From the NCBI RefSeq assembly GCF_910592395.1, contig NC_088325.1, positions 6,849,501 to 6,913,500 on the forward strand: 64,000 nucleotides of DNA, given 5' to 3'. The notes under the pieces were generated by a model that searched no databases, was not told where the DNA came from, and was given only the letters and a program-made list of their open reading frames with translations. Below, piece after piece: positions 1-10,507 of this stretch (positions are counted from its first letter, which is position 1; each line of letters begins with the position of its first letter). The DNA is from Lineus longissimus. Its lineage: Eukaryota > Nemertea > Pilidiophora > Heteronemertea > Lineidae. Position numbers and translations under genes: made by a program.

Positions 1-159
1 AGGCTTTACACAGGAGAAGAAGGAATTCACAGAGGTCCCAACAAAAGACTGAAAAGTAGGAAACCTAACAGTTTTCATCAGTTTACAAAATCTTCCCCGT
101 ATGCATTGCACTGTGCATTATGCATTAATGGCCACTGAAAACTTCCTTTTCACCCACAG

Positions 160-465
160 ACTCTCCAAGAATAGACCCAGAGGCCAAAATGAAGTATGAC
201 GTGGTAGGAGAGATAGGCAAGGAGGCATCATTTGAAGTGTTCACCATCGCCAATCCGGTCCCGGACACATCTGGTTACGTCTGGTCTAAAGATGACAACG
301 TTCTACAGAGCTTTTCTTCAGGTTATAAATTAATTTCCTGGCCAAAGACGTATAGCAAGTTGATAATCAAAAACGTCACATCCTCCGATTATGAGAATTA
401 TACGTGTTCTGTGAAAACAAGTGGATTTCAAGCGAAGGTTTTTACATTTCGGCTTCTCAAACCAG
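160..465 (+). CDS. Gene A: Ig-like domain exon (non-canonical, lacks first Cys)
   Basis: Internal exon of a receptor gene whose 5' part lies before the window. It is bounded by an acceptor (CACCCACAG) and a donor (CCAG|GTTAG). At 306 nt it is phase 1-1 (2 nt + 101 codons + 1 nt), as usual for Ig domains. The translation has the core tryptophan (YVWSK) and the F-strand motif SSDYENYTC, so an Ig fold is likely. Where the B-strand cysteine should be it reads SFEVFTIA, so the canonical disulfide cannot form. NVTSS and NYTCS are N-glycosylation sequons. The exon and its upstream intron are closely related to 48828-49289. Role inferred: extracellular module of a cell-surface Ig receptor. The next exon in phase is 2457-2495. 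Confidence 0.85.
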
Positions 466-2456
466 GTTAGTTGTATCATCTGTTGTTAGTGTTTCCCCGA
501 AGCCACCTTAAGAGTCAATTCTGAAAGGCCTTGGTTACAGAATATGAGTATGGAAAACACGTTGGGGGTTCCAGAAGAATCTCGTAGTGCGGGGCCACGT
601 GCATCGAATAATGGGAGAGAAGGAGTTTGATGCCAATCGGCTCTGTTACAAAACTTTATTTAAACTCGACTAAAACATGAAAGATAAAACCATCACAATT
701 TAATGTGTAAGTGAGGTTAATGATTGGTCGAGCTATTATACAGAGAGACGTGACCTGATAGCGACCCGGGTTCCGGCAGTTGGTCTGAAATTCTGAATCA
801 GCAGCCGAATTCTTTTCATTGTCAAGTCAACATTTAACGTCAAAGTACCCCTCAAAACCCATTACCTGAGATTATTCAAAATGTTCTGGTGAAGTTGTAG
901 GAACTCTAAAGAATCCATTTGCGAACGCAGAAGAGGTCAATGACTATCAAACATCAGAAGACGATGGCCTACAATAACATTGTATCTTAGCGTATTATCG
1001 CATACAAATTGTCCAAAGGGCAAAATTCCTTGATTTCATCGATAAATACGCATGAAGTGCATATCAAACACCTAGATATCTATCACAGCCGTTCATTACC
1101 CTCTCAAATGAAGCTTTAGTGTCTTAATTATACAACAAAGGACTTTATGCTCGGTATCAGCCTTAAATCTGAGTCATTCTCTAACAAAAAACATACTGTG
1201 ACATAATGGAGTTGCCATCCAATCAGCATGGGGAAAAGATCTGGCTCGGTCATGATTATTGATGAATCATGTGTGGGTAAATGTACTAAGCCCACTAATG
1301 AACACTCCCAACCGGAAGTATTAGACCGATGTCCAATTGCATGCATTTCATCGTGTTTCTGAAAAGGCATAGAAATAGGTACCACTTTTTGGGTTTCCCC
1401 CATTCATTGCGCTGGGCGAAATGATTGCGCTGAATACGGTAATTTGAATCTAACAAAAGATGACGTGAATGTCGGTATTTTCCAACTTGAGATTATATCT
1501 AAAAAAGCCTTAAGATAGAGTTGTGGTCGTTGCCCTGTTTACCCTTTGAGTGCAAGATGACGTTTTAGGGTTGCTATTTAAAGGGAACTGGAGCTGCCGA
1601 GCGATTTATTCAACTTTTCGACTTTCACCGCCCGAGAAAGTCAAACTTCCAACTTCCTATTCGAGTTCAGATTTGTAGCTCCGCCCCCAGTGCCCGAGCA
1701 TGCGCAGTTCAATTTGTTATTATTGAGAATCATGTAAGAATCACGTGAGTCATACGATCTTTCATTCATTAGTTTTCGTAGTAAATTCCATAGTAGTGAC
1801 GTCACTCAATGATTGACAGCTGGGCGCCATGTTTCATTCATGCCTCGTTCTGATCACCCGATACGCGGGAAATGAAAACGAGGTCATACGAACTGGCTTG
1901 GCGGTTTCAGTTCCCGTTAAGGCTGTATAATTATGTGTCTATGCTGTCAGAAAGTGACAGTCATCACAGAAATTATCGATGACTATATTCTATAAGCACT
2001 TGTAGTTCATGATTCCAACTGAGAAATTAAAAAACCGAATCTGCACATCTATCTCATCCACCCTCTACATCCAGCAAACGCAAAGTAGTCAACACAACTG
2101 CGGTAGCAGCACAGCGACTCTCGAATGGATCTCAGATTTCAATAGCAAATTGAACACTCAATTTCTTCAGCTGTTAGTTCACACCTGAGCTGCAATCTCT
2201 GCGTCTTGAGGAATACCTCTGACACTTGTTATGGCTTTCTATGAATCTTTACTCTCAGCAGTGCCTTTAAATAGGATGCAAAGCTGAGATGCCCCCCCCC
2301 CCCTCTCACCGCCTTAAATTGGTACACCACTTTGGGTGCTGATGGATTCGATCCAAAAAAGCCGTTCTGTATAACAATGACTTCCCATACCCTCATCATA
2401 TCCTCAGCCGTTGTTTGAATCATTTCTTCAAATTTGTTTGTTTATTTACTTTGCAG
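466..2456 (+). other. Intron of gene A
   Basis: No coding exon supported. Positions 551-720 are homologous to 62729-62960 downstream of the related exon of gene C, which shows that the intron was duplicated with the exon. A C-run lies at about 2291-2302. Short open frames here have no domain signal. Confidence 0.6.
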
Positions 2457-2495
2457 AGAAACCCGAAACGTCCCTCATGGGTGTGAATCGGATAG
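2457..2495 (+). CDS. Gene A: short juxtamembrane stalk exon
   Basis: A 39-nt exon between TTTGCAG and a GATAG|GTAAAA donor, phase 1-1. With the split glycine/glutamate codon it reads about EKPETSLMGVNRI, a short polar linker joining the Ig domain to the membrane helix. The phase matches both neighbours exactly (1 nt left from 465, 2 nt taken by 2909), which is the main support. It is short and unconserved enough that transcript evidence would be needed for certainty. Confidence 0.6.
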
Positions 2496-2908
2496 GTAAA
2501 AAAGTAATCGAAAATATTCAGGGCTAAAGATCAGATACTGCCAGACTAGTATGGACGGCTGCATGACATACACCGTGCCTAAACCAGAGGATACATATGC
2601 ATCCTTTTCCGCTTATCCCGATAAGTCATATTATCATTATGTGGTGGAAGGTGGTGATGTTGTGTACAGATGCGCGAGCTTCAAAAATGAAGTTGATCAC
2701 GAGACAAATTTAGCTGAGTCGGGTTGGCTTTAGCTTAATATGAGTATGACGATTATAAACACGCCAGATAAGCTCGACATGTCGAACATAGAAACGTCGC
2801 TGTGAATGCAACATAATCCGAAAATCTATTCATTCATACTTCATGCTGGCTTAAAAGGCTAAGTCTGATGAAGATTAAATCCATATTTTGTTCTTAATTT
2901 CTCTACAG

Positions 2909-2987
2909 CTGTTGTTGCTATCGTTTGCAGTCTGGCCGGAGCAGGCATTGTAGCGATAACAGGCGTCATTCTGGCTGTTGTTCTATG
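2909..2987 (+). CDS. Gene A: transmembrane exon
   Basis: A 79-nt exon (CTCTACAG acceptor, CTATG|GTAAGC donor), entering in phase 1 and leaving in phase 2. It encodes about 25 mostly hydrophobic residues (VVAIVCSLAGAGIVAITGVI then LAVVLW), a clear single transmembrane helix with GxxxA-type small residues. The ending TG joins the G at 3358 to make a Trp codon directly before a basic stop-transfer run (QRDMLRWGKR). This makes gene A a type I membrane receptor. A near copy with an 11-nt deletion is at 17009-17076. Confidence 0.85.
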
Positions 2988-3357
2988 GTAAGCTACTCTG
3001 GATACAGGTCTGTTGGTAAAACGACGAGTACTCAACAGATTTCGGTGAAGTTGAGGGGGGGGGGCATATAGTTGTTGACACTGGTTTCATGATCGAATCA
3101 TATACATGATCTACAATAAATATCCCAGTAACTATCAACACATAAAGCTAGCTGATGGAATATTAGATAAATAATCTTTAAGATTCTTATCAAACATTGA
3201 CGGTTCATAGCGTAATGAATAATTGTGTCATACCAATGTGAAATTAACCTGCCATGTACGAGTGAGGTTTTGATTTTGATAGCTATTTCCGTGCAATGAC
3301 GAGAATCCCTACTTCCAAATCTTAGCCTCGCTGATAAAACTGTATTTACTTCTGTAG

Positions 3358-4105
3358 GCAACGTGATATGCTGCGATGGGGGAAGAGGCCGAGTCATCGA
3401 CCTGCAAATGACACCGTTGATTACGATGATACCAGGGTTGAATTCACAACAGCCGGAAATCGCCCTGCACACACCAACGCCAACATTGAGACTGATTACG
3501 TAAATGATGTGCTTGACCCTGTACGCTGGCGTGGACAAAACCCCTCACAGCCAGTGCCTATAGGGCACCACGTTCCGGTTTACGGGGTCCATGGGAATGA
3601 GCCAATGGACTCAGACGATGACGTGGGTGCGAACGACTACGCGACATGGCGGCAAGGTGTTCTAGGTCAAAGCCCAGTTCCTGAACCTCAGCAGAATCAA
3701 ACGGAGTATGACACATCCGACGAAGAGTATGGGCAGAACGTCTTAAGCGATCCAAAAAGCGAGCAGGAGAGACAGGAGCCTGAAGGCACATACAATGACC
3801 AACGAATCCTCGTAGAAGACGCACATATCGAGCTAAAAATCCTCGTAGAGGGACAGCCTGACCAAAGCGCAGCAGAGAGCAGTTCAAGCCAAGCCAATGG
3901 GGCCCATGGGTGGAAACCAAGTCGCTCGAATGTGGCCCAAGAGTTGACTCCAAGACGCTCGAATATGGCCCAAGTGTTGACTCCAAGTCGTTCGAATGAC
4001 GATAAGTCAAACGAGCATGAGTCACTATATGCGCACTTAGATCCAGTAGCACCAGTAACTCATGGTGGAGATTATTTGGACTTCAGACAACTAGATTCGG
4101 AATAG
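3358..4105 (+). CDS. Gene A: cytoplasmic tail exon with ITIM-like motif
   Basis: Terminal coding exon (TTCTGTAG acceptor) running to a TAG stop at 4103-4105, about 248 residues, acidic and Tyr-rich. Seen motifs: ESLYAHLDPV (Tyr codon 4028-4030), which fits the ITIM pattern S/I/V/L-x-Y-x-x-L; GGDYLDF (YxxF) near the C-terminus; TDYVND (YxN, Grb2-type) near the start; and several other acidic-flanked tyrosines (EYDTSDEEY, NDYATW). Three imperfect 12-residue repeats around PSRSN lie before the ITIM-like site. Known of such motifs: phosphorylated ITIMs recruit SH2 phosphatases. Inference: gene A encodes an inhibitory or dual-signalling Ig receptor. The exon is in phase with the transmembrane exon. 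Confidence 0.8.
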
Positions 4106-4471
4106 GGTATCAACATCCCAATAGGCGGCGCAGATATTTACCTATATATGCGTAAAAAATACGTCGAAATGCAGTCAAGATTAACGATACGTCTCTGTCA
4201 CGACAAGGAAATACCCTAGTGACAGTCAGTGCCACGTGGAAACGACCGTGGTTTTGCTGGAACCCTATTAAGAACTATCAGAAAGCTCTTAAAGGGACAC
4301 GAGTCGATTTGTTTGTCTGTGCTTGTGATATCATCGACAAACAGGTGGCGAATGATATATTGTATTGTAAACGTATTCTACAGGAAGGTTGTGACCGTCG
4401 GTTACATCACGCCAGTTTTCGTGGCTACTTGGTTCCATCGAGGCCGCAAAATTCAGCTGTACGCTTTAACA

Positions 4472-4477
4472 AATAAA
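4472..4477 (+). promoter_or_regulatory. Candidate poly(A) signal of gene A
   Basis: AATAAA 367 nt after the gene A stop codon, in sequence with no other coding signal. This is a reasonable 3' UTR length, but no cleavage data are available. Confidence 0.45.
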
Positions 4478-4675
4478 AGCTATTTTTGCCGCAAAAAGTT
4501 CTTACCAGTATATCTTCTAAAATGAGTGGTTTTGTAATATATTGCGTACATTTGAGCACTGACATGACTGAAGTACTGTAGTAGCGTACCTGGGGACGAC
4601 AAAATTCGAGCTTCGTGACGTAACCGAAGGTCTCCACCAGTCCGGTCCTATAACGCATCGATATGTACGATATCC

Positions 4676-5838
4676 ATATATGGGCGGTTATATCCGCAAT
4701 AAATGGAGGTTGCAATTTTTATATTGACGTTACCAATTTTATAAGAAGGTTGCAAATTTGGGTGGTTAAATTAAAGACGTTAGAATTTATGACATTAACA
4801 AATTTAAGACGTAAGTAATTATAGACATGGCGATTTACGGAGGTTGTGAACTAGGGTCGTATTGTTAAAGAGACGTGGTTTTATACAGACGTGGTTTAAT
4901 ACAGACGTTGTGTTATACAGTCGTATGTTTAACAGCCGTTGGGGAAATGAAAGAAGTAGTTCGGCCGTTGTTTACCAAACAACGACGACAACAACGACCC
5001 CGTTGTGCATTTGTATTGTATACCTTGCATGCTTGGAGAACATGAATGCATTCTCGGTTCTGGGTGATAGAATTGAAAGAGTCGTCGGTGAAATCAAATT
5101 TGCAATTGAACATGAATCTGAAATTGACGATGCTGTCGATATTCGATTAGAAAGTGTCATGCGTGACCGTATTGATTTTTGTGTTTGAAATGAAACCACA
5201 GAAAATATTTCGTGGTATTATCAATGATCAGCAAAGTGACGCCGGTGAGACTGCTGCTGCCCAACCCCAAAGAAATATTTCGCAAGGGCCTAGCGGTGGA
5301 AGACCTCGTTTTGATATCCCTAGGGAACAGATGCAATATCTTTTGCGTAAGTGTCCGCGATATTTCGATAAGCCTAGGCCTATGTAACTATAATAAGAAG
5401 AATAGGCTAGTTCAGATTCATCTATCACCCAGAACCGAGAATGCATTCATGTTCTCCAAGCATGCAAGGTATACAATACATATACACAACGGGGTCGTTG
5501 TTGTCGTCGTCGTTTTGGTAAACAATGGCCGAACTACTCCCATCATTTCCGACACGAGCGACACGAGCGCAACCCAACGGCTGTTAAACATACGACTGTA
5601 TAACACAACGTCTATATTAAACCACGTCTGTATAAAACCGCGTCTGTTTAACAATACGACCCTAATTCACAACCTCCGTAAATCGCCATGTCTATAATTA
5701 CTAACGTCTCAAATTTGTTAATGTCATGAATTCTAACGTCTTTAATTTAACCACCCAAATTTGCAACCTCCTTATAAAATTGGTAATGTCCATATAAAAA
5801 TTGCCACCTTAGTTATTGCGGATATAACCGCCCATATC
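4676..5838. mobile_element. Long-inverted-repeat (fold-back type) DNA element, about 1.16 kb
   Basis: Positions about 4676-5073 and 5419-5838 are inverted copies of each other, about 400 bp per arm with scattered mismatches and small indels. For example GGGCGGTTATATCCGCAATA near 4681 pairs with its complement near 5815, and AACATGAATGCATTCTCGG at 5039 pairs with its complement near 5435. The arms contain stepped repeats of an ACAGACGTGGTTTTATA-like motif. About 345 bp of unique centre carry exon-like coding sequence (see 5202-5346). The paralogous copy B lacks this element between its tail exon and the shared downstream block. The superfamily is not identified and no target duplication is clear. 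Confidence 0.75.
5202..5346 (+). pseudogene. Gene-fragment exon inside the fold-back element
   Basis: The unique centre between the long inverted repeats holds an exon-like stretch with acceptor GAAACCACAG and donor CTTTTGC|GTAAGT. It reads about KIFRGIINDQQSDAG, then GGRPRFDIPREQMQYLL. The GRPRFDIPREQxxYLL block resembles the N-terminal segment of integrase-core (rve-type) proteins found in many animal genomes; this is recognition from memory and unverified. A preceding open stretch (about 5026-5188, ENMNAFSVLGDRIERVV) begins inside the left arm. No catalytic part follows, so this is an internally deleted or captured remnant. Confidence 0.35.
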
Positions 5839-5841
5839 CAT

Positions 5842-6900
5842 AGTCTTCAATATATATACACCCGGGAAGAGTCTAGCTGCCCTAGTGGTGGGGAGGAGAA
5901 CTATAGTTTGCACAACTTTTATGGAGACATCAAGGTTTCGTTGAAGGAGAACTTTCTTCCATTAGATTTTCTTTTGAAAGTGTTTAAATTCAATTCGGAT
6001 CCTATTTGTTTCTGCGGACGAAAAGCAAAAAGTTAGACCAGAATGAATTCTGATCCAATCTTTAATTTACCGGATCAAAAATATGTGTTTTGCAAACGCC
6101 ACTATAGTTTTCACAAAATAGATAGAGTTGATGTTATGAATGTATGATTGCATGAGTTTCGGTTCATTTTTATTGTAAAAAATGTCACCTCGTTTTTCAA
6201 AATTAGCCTCTGAAAGCGTGGCGTTGGCCAAAATTTAACCACTAAAGTCGGCACAACTATTTATCGAACTTACTTCCAGCGGAGTAAGTTCTGATAGTAT
6301 CGAAGAAATTCCCATTTAGACTATCTTATTCTGATGTTGCGGACGAAAAGCAAAAACTTAGACCAGATTAAATTTTGATCCAGTCTTAAGTTACCTTATC
6401 AAGGTTTAGTATATACAGTAGAACCTCTCTATTAAGGACACCCTCGGGACTGACAAGTGCTGTCCTGATTAGAGGTGTCCTGATTAGAGAGGTCAAATTG
6501 AATGGAAACAACCAATTTGGGACCAAAACTAGTGTCCTTAATAGAGAGGTGTCCGCTAAGGGAGGTTCTATTGTATATGAATTTTGCCAACACCAATTTA
6601 AGTCTGACAAGAAGACATATTTGATATTGCTAATGTATACCAGTACATGTATAAGCTTCTATTCATTATCATTGTAAAATGGTATGCTACATCTGTTTCA
6701 GAATAAGCTGTTGAAAGCTTGGCGTTGGCCAAATTTTGGTGAAGACCACTTTTAATAATCCAATTGTAGACGAATGGACTTATTTACGTATTTGGACGTA
6801 TTTTGATTGCATGTGTCCGAGTTGGCAAGGTTTGATCGTTTAGAAGGTTTAGTTTTTAGTTTTGCATGACTGTATAATAAACATTGATAAAAAATAACTA
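5842..6900. repeat. Segmental duplication block (partner at 23700-24270)
   Basis: Sequence from the ATATATACACCCGGGAA motif onward is closely related to 23710-24270, including the GGACGAAAAGCAAAAACTTA stretch and CTTGGCGTTGGCC. Within this copy the GGACGAAAAGC segment occurs twice (about 6015 and 6343), an extra internal duplication. It marks the downstream edge of the unit that also contains the transmembrane/tail exons of gene A and copy B. No gene seen. Confidence 0.7.
6416..6573. mobile_element. Mariner-like MITE, 158 bp
   Basis: Ends CAGTAGAACCTCTCTATTAA and its approximate inverse (GGAGGTTCTATTG), flanked by TA on both sides (6414-6415, 6574-6575) as in Tc1/mariner insertions. The interior repeats AGAGAGGTGTCC. 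Related copies lie near 15835-15995 and 16255-16395. It carries no coding capacity. Confidence 0.65.
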
Positions 6901-8391
6901 CTAAGAAAAATAAATTGCCATGATTTTTGATTTAGCTGACTAAGGAGATTTCTTACGCGACCTGTGTATTTTCGTGGATGTAAAAAGACCGTGGAAAAGT
7001 TAGCTGTTTTATGTTAGTATCGTACGTCAACCCATCAAATACTTATACTGCTCTTAATGATGATGAATTAGGTGATAACATCAGAAAGTCATCAGGTTCT
7101 AAGAAGAACACAAAGACGAAACAGTGGGGATTTCCGTTTGTGAAATTCACGACCCCCTATAAATCAGGAGCCCGGGGCTCTCGCCACTTTGCCACTGATT
7201 CCCAGAATCTAGATTCAGAGAAGGGATGGGAGGGTACAATTATAGTATAGATACTATTCTTAACCCCCTACATGACCCTCAGAACAGCCTAGTGCACACA
7301 TCATGTTGTACATTTGGATTAATGGGTGTACCCTTCGCAGATCCAAATGCACATTACAAACATTCCATAATATACTTGGCTTCGGACTGATCCGTGCTCA
7401 TCCGACCGTGGGCCCGAATCATTTAGGTGACACTGATAGGACATATTTGATCCGTCAGCTATAAGTCATGAGCATTTTTATCAAATCTAACGCCATCGTC
7501 TAGTTGAGGTTTTTTATTCCATATCGAGCTACTCAGATTTAATCAGGCTAGCTATCAGGAAATCATATCAGGCGAGCGACTCGCTTGTATAACTGGTAAA
7601 ACTGTGGCTCCAAAACCGGCCAAATAGCGTCTAATTCACAATATATTTCCATTCCCAGTATTTTCGTTCATGTTTTATTAGTCTCTGGACATTCTAAATT
7701 GCATTCGCACAGGGAAGTACCGAAATATACCGAAATGGCCACGACCACTTATTTGTATTCAGGGGAATTGCACAAATAACTGTTTAAATTAAGTAGTTTC
7801 TATCTATCGTTCTAATTTGATCTGATCATTTGATCTTTAATGCCCTATTTGGGAAACAGTATTTTCAGCAATTTTCTAGAAATCCGACCTTTCAGGAAAA
7901 AGTCGGACAATATCGGACTTTTGTCGGATGAATCAGGAAAATGTTATAAAACCTTTGAAAGGTCAAAACAAGCTTCCTACTAGTGATAGTCATAGACATG
8001 CACTTTAATGTATCGTTAACCTGAGTTCGGACCCTGAGAGTCCCTGTGGTCGTGTAACTTGAAACCTGTCTCTCCCCGAATCTCCCTTAATTTGCCCATT
8101 AACATCAGACGTACCTAGTCTGTATTGAAATTGATACTGAGTATTTTCATAAGTACAAAATATTCATAACCACATTTGAGTAAAACCATCAGTAGAAAAT
8201 TTTAACACCAAAATGTCACCAGAATAGTATGAAGAAATGAATATTTCGACTGATCTTATACGTGCTGTACTGCTCACCAATCCCTATCGAAGTATAGCCT
8301 TATATTTGTGTATATACCCGCTTGTATCTGGTCACATTGTAGCAATGTCACATTAAAGGCACTATGCTATCTGGTTTTAGAAACCATCAGC
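6901..8391. other. Spacer without a supported gene
   Basis: No recognisable exon. An open frame at 7011-7250 (79 codons) has no domain I recognise and no clear splice context. Around 7887-7927 there is a short AAGTCGGA/TCCGAC imperfect inverted motif. Confidence 0.4.
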
Positions 8392-8887
8392 CTATCTCCA
8401 GGTGGGACTGCCTTTGCACCGTCTCGACAGAACCTCGTCACTTGTGATTAAAATCACTTCAAAATCTCTCAGCTTATCATGAAATTGTTTTGCCTCTCGT
8501 CCAATTTTTCCCCAGAATGTCTGGTTGAAATTGTCAAAGAATATGTAATCTGCTCTACTCGATCGCTTATGAAGAGTTTTGAGATATGTAAAGTTTCTCC
8601 CCGACTGGGGCTTAATTTGGTGCTTTTTATCGAGGTTTTTGTTCAGGTGCAAAACGACTATCTCTTCTGCCTTCCAACACAACATGCGCTTCAATAGTAC
8701 AAGCAATTCTTTAAAGTATTCCGTGATGGCTACGAGGCGGAAGTGCTTGTCGATATACGCAATGAACTCCTCCACTACCGCGGGGTCATTCTCCGAATGG
8801 TGTGAGAATCCAAACTCCGTGCTGATAAAGTTTTGAAAGTGTTTGCCGTAAATGGTATTTTCCTTTAAAGTGGGGTTTTCTATGTTT
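8392..8887 (-). pseudogene. Galactose-3-O-sulfotransferase-like C-terminal fragment
   Basis: On the minus strand an open stretch of about 165 codons (stop at 8392, upstream in-frame stop near 8888) reads with strong similarity to the C-terminal half of Gal3ST enzymes. Seen features: STEFGFSHHSEND, a FRLVAITEYFKELLVLLKR block, LCWKAEEIVVLHLN and RADYIFFDNFNQTFW followed by a helical tail, in the family order. Gal3ST enzymes are Golgi type II proteins of about 400-480 residues that transfer sulfate from PAPS to galactose. The N-terminal anchor and PAPS-binding P-loop part are absent here and I found no upstream exon. It is either the last exon of a split gene or, more likely, a decayed fragment; the end looks short for the family. 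Confidence 0.6.
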
Positions 8888-8909
8888 TAATGGGGTCGGT
8901 CCCTTAATA

Positions 8910-9250
8910 TTCAGAGCCCATGGATGGATCTATAATGATTATTACCAACCACGCTTTACACTAGGATCCCATCATAGATTCTATGATAGTAGATCCACTG
9001 ATGGGCCGTGGACGTTCCATTGATGAGAGTTCCATCATAGGCCCAATGACGGTGGCTCCTATAAAAATGAACGTGAACGTATGCAGCAAAGTACATGCCC
9101 ATTTGAGTAACAGTCTTCAGAATTCTGGAAAATAGGAATATTTCACCTATTCTGCTATAAATTTGTTGATGGCCTGATAACGGATTCCATCCATGGATCA
9201 ATGATAGGCCCATGGATGATACGACGATGGGTTCCATCCATGGGTCTGAA
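8910..9250. mobile_element. MITE with CCATGGATGG-rich ends, about 340 bp
   Basis: Left end TTCAGAGCCCATGGATGG is the approximate inverse of the right end CCATCCATGGGTCTGAA. Inside, further CCATCCATGGATC/GGCCCATGGATG palindromic copies recur near 9187-9220 and CCATCATAG motifs recur near 8968 and 9033. Non-coding. Target duplication not resolved. Confidence 0.5.
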
Positions 9251-10507
9251 TGGGGAGTCTTCATCATATATGCATGGATTGGCCATGGGATGGAACTCTT
9301 ATGATTAATCGCCGTCATAGACGAATGCATGAGCACTTTTGCCTGTGTAACGCAGCCACAGTCACATAATATTAGCTAGCCTATCTCCAGCGTTCACCAG
9401 TAGTCGATTAGATGTGAAAGCTAGTACTCCGAACTACAAAAAGACAAGAAAGTACATGCCTATTAAAGTTGTCGGAACGAACTTTGAATAAAGCCGCAAC
9501 ATGTCTCACTCGTGGGAAGTTTTGGCACCAAGTGTTACCAAAATGTATGTCTACCCAGAATTGCCTTCCCTCATTCCCACATCTCAGCTGCACGTCCCTT
9601 CCTCAGCAAACGTGTTATTATAGTTTGGCGCAAATTCATCAAGGTATCTTACATATTCATAAAAGGGCCATTTCCCATAAGGCCAATTGTATCATATTTG
9701 TTTCTGGTTAACACCCCCTTGTGAATTTTGCATCCTCTTTCGAGTTCAGACTTTTTTTTACCTTAGACAGTCGGTCCATTTTCGGTAACAAAGTCAACAG
9801 TTCTAGAGAGGTATGTCATAGTTACCCAGACCTTCTTGGTCAGGATGCCTCGCTTCAAAAAATTATTTCATTTGTATCAAAATGGTCCATTGATTATAAG
9901 AATAATTTGATTTTTGCGTTTTGATGACTTCGCCGAATTCAACTCGGACGCCCGGCACGCCGGCGACTATAATTATTTTGATCGCACGTCAGACTGCGAC
10001 GCAAGCCTATAGTTCTTTACATTGGCGTCAAATTACTGATTGCACGTCGATCGGATGTATGGGCATGCGTCGAAGTATGAAATCGGCTTTATCTGGACTC
10101 GCCAATGGATCAGGTAATTATCAGTTGATGTGGTCTAACCAACCGTAAAAAAACATTAGACAATTCAATATGTAGAGAGGGACTGAAAGGGAACTAAAGC
10201 AGGGGCTAGGGGGTCAAATTAGTAATCATCACAAGACTAGTATGCATAGTTAGGGGAATGGGTCATGTTTGGTTTATCATTGAATATATTCCTCGTGAAA
10301 GCGTGAATAGTTTCGTTGTACTGTCAGATGGGAGAGACCCCTATTGGCATGTCCGGGTAACTCAATCTGACCTACCTGGCTCTTCCCTACAGACGCCCTT
10401 TAAATAGCAAACAGTGAACTTATTTTCAGGCATCATCTTATTCTAATAAAAATTCAACAATCCTCGTTTTAGTATTTTGACCTGAATCATTTGCAAATAT
10501 CAGAAAA
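9251..10507. other. Spacer without a supported gene
   Basis: Open frames between 9408 and 10148 overlap in several frames and show no domain pattern. A GC-richer patch near 9930-10080 contains a short open reading (AEFNSDARHAGDYNYFDR) ending in a stop. I do not recognise it. Confidence 0.35.

Noticed and set aside
2551-2733. 60-codon frame (MDGCMTYTVPKPEDTY...) between stalk and TM exons of gene A
   Set aside because: It has no acceptor/donor pair that fits the phase-1 chain, and the stalk and TM exons join without it; an alternative exon cannot be fully excluded.
3558-4052. 164-codon open frame antisense to the gene A tail
   Set aside because: It is the shadow of the spliced, in-phase tail exon, with no domain of its own.
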